From Tolypothrix tenuis PCC 7101 (GTDB lineage Bacteria > Cyanobacteriota > Cyanobacteriia > Cyanobacteriales > Nostocaceae), in the NCBI RefSeq assembly GCF_002368295.1, contig NZ_AP018248.1, positions 1,522,477 to 1,586,476 on the forward strand: a stretch of DNA of 64,000 nucleotides, in the 5' to 3' direction. This document shows, in pieces, positions 61,619-64,000 of the stretch (the first letter of the stretch is position 1; every line of letters begins with the position of its first letter). Made by a program: the position numbers and the translations under genes. The notes under the pieces are model-generated. The model ran no database searches. It saw nothing but the letters and a program-made list of their open reading frames with translations, and had not been told where the DNA came from.

Positions 61619-63991
61619 ATGGCTCAACCAATATTGGGAACCTCTATTAAACGGCGGGAAGATCCAGAATTATTGCGCGGGGAAGCCAAATTTACAGCAG
61701 ATATTACTCTGCCAAATATGTTACATATGGCAATTTTGCACAGTACTGAGGCTCATGCTCTCATTAAGAGCATTGATACCAGTGTGGCAGAAAAAATGCC
61801 AGGAGTGGTGCGAGTAATTACAGGAGCCGATACTAGCGCCATTTTTCCCCTCCCTGTGATTATGAATCCTGGCGGTGCAGAGGCAAAATTCCCGCCCCAT
61901 CCCTATGGCATACCAGCAGGTCAAACTATCTTAGCCATCAATAAAGTCCGCTATGTTGGCGATTTTGTGGCTGTGGTGGTGGCCCAAACCCGTCAACAAG
62001 CATATGACGCTCTTAAAGGCATTAAGGTAGAGTACGAGCCGCTACCAGTTGTGACTGATGCGGAGGAAGCGCTGCAGCCAAATGCACCGCAACTATATGA
62101 CAACATACCTGGTAATTTGAATCAGTATGCCAGTTATGGAGATAAAGAAGCCACAGAAAAAGCGATCGCATCTGCTGAGGTGATCATTAAGCAAAAGATT
62201 CGCATTCCCCGGGTGATTGCCAATTCTAGCGAAACCCGCGCCACGATCGCAGATTACAATCCCGAAACTGGAGACTATACCCTGTGGACAAATACCCAAA
62301 TTCCCCACGGTAACCGCTTTTTGCTATCACAATTAGTTTTAGGAATTCCCTTCAACAAACTGCGGGTAATTGTTCCCCACATGGGTGGAAGCTACGGTTC
62401 TAAAGGATATCTGTATCAAGACACAGCCATCACATTATTTTTAGCTAAAGAACTCGGTCGCCCTGTTAAGTGGGTAGATACTCGTCAAGGGTTAGCACGT
62501 ACCACCGTCCATTCCCATGATCATATAGAGTATGCCACCCTCGCTGGTAACAGAGATGGCAAAATTACAGCCCTCTATTGCACCAACTACGCCAACCTCG
62601 GCGCATTTTCTGGCACCAACGGCCCTGGTGCGCCTACAAGTTTGACAGGTCGCAGCATATCAGGGGCTTATGCCATTGAGCATCCTTTTTATGAAGTTTA
62701 CTGCGTATTCACCAACACTACCCAAACAGGCCCAATTCGCGGTGCAGGACGGACAGAAGCCCACTGTGTAATTGAGCGTTTGGTTGACCTCTTTGCTGAT
62801 GAAATTGGTTTAGATCCAGCCGAAGTGCGCCGTCAAAACATGGTTCCTCCTGATAAGTTCCCTTACAAGAACGGTTTGGGCTGGACTTATGACTCTGGTA
62901 ATTATCAAGTCGCCCTTGATAAAGCTTTAGAAATGGTGGATTACAAAAATATTCCCCAACTCAAAGAACAAGCCAAGGCGCGAGGTAAATATTTAGGTGT
63001 CGGAATTGGTTCCTTTGTCGCCATATCTGGTGTAGGCCCTTCGCCAATTATGGCTACAGATATTGGTCTCAATGGTAGTACCTGGGGTAGCGTTCACCTG
63101 CGTGTACATCCTACAGGTGATGTAAGTTTAATTACAGGTAGTCAGCCCCACGGTCAAGGTCATGTAACCACTTTCTCTCAAGTTGCTGCCCAAGAACTAG
63201 GGATTGATATTGAACGTATTGAGGTAATACATTCCGATACCAGAGGAGCTATTTACGCTCAAGGTAGTTATGGTTCCCGTAGCTTTAGCGTTGAAGGTGC
63301 GACAATCTATAAAGCTGCCCAAAAGATTAACGAAAAAGCCCGGAAAATGGCAGCTCATATCTTCAAAGTTCCAGAGGATGAGATTATTGTTGAGGACGGT
63401 AAATTCTATCCTAAAAATCAACCAGATCAAGTCAAGACTATACAGGATATAGCTTTGGCTCTTTGGTATGCTTGGGATTTACCACCAGGAATGGAACCAG
63501 GATTAGAAGTCATTACCTTCTTCGATCCACCAGATTTTAGCTATCCCTTTGGTACTCATATCGCCGTCGTGGAAGTCGATCAAGAAACTGGTGAAGTTGA
63601 AGTAGTGCGCTACGTCGCAGTCAATGATTTTGGCAATGTGGGCAATCCGATGATTGTTGATGGTCAAACCCACGGCAATATTTATCTAGGGATTAGCCAA
63701 GCCTTATTTGAAGAAGCTGTTTATGATGAGTCTGGCAAAATCCTCACAGACGACCTCACCAGTTATGCGATCGCCAAACCTTCCGATTTACCCCATTTTG
63801 AACTGGCGCGTACCGTCACCCCCACCCCCCATAATCCTTTAGGAGCCAAAGGCGCTGGGGATGTCAGCAATCCACCCGTAGCACCTGCAATAGTGAATGC
63901 TGTTTGCGATGCTCTTAGTCCTCTCGGAGTCAAGCATCTAAATATGCCTTTGACACCAGAGAAGGTTTGGCGGGCGATGAATGGGGTGTAG
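61619..63991 (+). CDS. Xanthine dehydrogenase/aldehyde oxidase-type large subunit (Mo cofactor)
   Basis: 790 residues, complete. The molybdenum-cofactor-binding fold is clear: GTSIKRREDPELLRG, HMGGSYGSKGYLYQD, GPIRGAGRTEAHCVIERLVDLF, SQPHGQGHVTTFSQVAAQ and GSYGSRSF. Two active-site departures stand out. The catalytic Glu of the KGxGE motif is Asp748 (GAKGAGDVSNPPVAPAIVNA), and the AGTIG that follows Glu in the family is gone. The usual PMEPRG is SSETRA. Its Fe-S partner at 55803 has degenerate clusters, and no FAD subunit gene lies within the window; one could lie past 64000. The substrate and even the reaction class are open. Confidence 0.9.
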   Translation: MAQPILGTSIKRREDPELLRGEAKFTADITLPNMLHMAILHSTEAHALIKSIDTSVAEKMPGVVRVITGADTSAIFPLPVIMNPGGAEAKFPPHPYGIPAGQTILAINKVRYVGDFVAVVVAQTRQQAYDALKGIKVEYEPLPVVTDAEEALQPNAPQLYDNIPGNLNQYASYGDKEATEKAIASAEVIIKQKIRIPRVIANSSETRATIADYNPETGDYTLWTNTQIPHGNRFLLSQLVLGIPFNKLRVIVPHMGGSYGSKGYLYQDTAITLFLAKELGRPVKWVDTRQGLARTTVHSHDHIEYATLAGNRDGKITALYCTNYANLGAFSGTNGPGAPTSLTGRSISGAYAIEHPFYEVYCVFTNTTQTGPIRGAGRTEAHCVIERLVDLFADEIGLDPAEVRRQNMVPPDKFPYKNGLGWTYDSGNYQVALDKALEMVDYKNIPQLKEQAKARGKYLGVGIGSFVAISGVGPSPIMATDIGLNGSTWGSVHLRVHPTGDVSLITGSQPHGQGHVTTFSQVAAQELGIDIERIEVIHSDTRGAIYAQGSYGSRSFSVEGATIYKAAQKINEKARKMAAHIFKVPEDEIIVEDGKFYPKNQPDQVKTIQDIALALWYAWDLPPGMEPGLEVITFFDPPDFSYPFGTHIAVVEVDQETGEVEVVRYVAVNDFGNVGNPMIVDGQTHGNIYLGISQALFEEAVYDESGKILTDDLTSYAIAKPSDLPHFELARTVTPTPHNPLGAKGAGDVSNPPVAPAIVNAVCDALSPLGVKHLNMPLTPEKVWRAMNGV

Positions 63992-64000
63992 GTGATTGGG

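Noticed and set aside
1..64000. tRNA or rRNA genes
   Set aside because: Read through for T-loop and anticodon-arm patterns; none found that I could support by eye.

Overview
The window reads as chromosome of a filamentous, probably heterocyst-forming cyanobacterium (Nostocales). The evidence is the density of HIP1 sites (GCGATCGC), heptanucleotide tandem repeats in the intergenic DNA, the photosystem genes psaC and a Psb34/ssl1498-type gene, a psaC-glmS pair as known in Nostoc/Anabaena, and large PAS/GAF hybrid histidine kinases. I cannot name the species.

Layout. 1-1376: 5' part of a TPR gene (minus strand) that runs off the left edge. 1.4-12 kb: signalling genes, namely a 1364-residue REC/GAF/PAS hybrid kinase, then a three-gene unit of solute-binding lipoprotein, membrane hybrid kinase and response-regulator/kinase. 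12-15.1 kb: a plasmid-type CyRepA1 replication protein. 15.5-27 kb: small photosynthetic and stress genes (Psb34-like, PhyH dioxygenase, FAD oxidoreductase, SGNH hydrolase, three PRC-barrel/DUF2382 paralogues, multicopper oxidase). 27.7-36 kb: a conflict/defence island with a pPIWI-RE protein and a frame-disrupted DinG-like helicase on the minus strand, facing a divergent GIY-YIG nuclease and DGQHR (DndB-like) protein. 36.3-48.7 kb: core genes (glmS, psaC, fmt, a Glu/Leu-type dehydrogenase, carotenoid oxygenase, BT1 transporter) plus hypotheticals. 50.5-64 kb: one co-directional cluster of 13 genes.

The last cluster is the best candidate for an undescribed system. It combines a DJ-1/PfpI protein, a benzoylformate-decarboxylase-like ThDP enzyme, three SnoaL/NTF2-like proteins, two SDRs, an XdhC-type molybdenum-cofactor maturation protein, two quinone-oxidoreductase-like MDRs, an F420-reductase-like NAD(P) protein, and the small and large subunits of a xanthine-dehydrogenase-family enzyme. 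The small subunit keeps the fold signature but has lost six of the eight cysteines that normally hold its two [2Fe-2S] clusters. The large subunit has Asp where the family has its catalytic Glu, and no FAD subunit is visible. One SDR also lacks the NNAG and YxxxK motifs. Read together, this suggests a pathway that reuses redox folds for other chemistry; product and substrate are unknown.

Repeats are prominent. Heptamer arrays sit at gene ends and one has entered the CyRepA1 reading frame. A dispersed element with 19-bp terminal inverted repeats occurs at least five times in whole or part, once with a second palindromic repeat nested inside it. A separate 220-bp MITE-like element lies at 23.2 kb.
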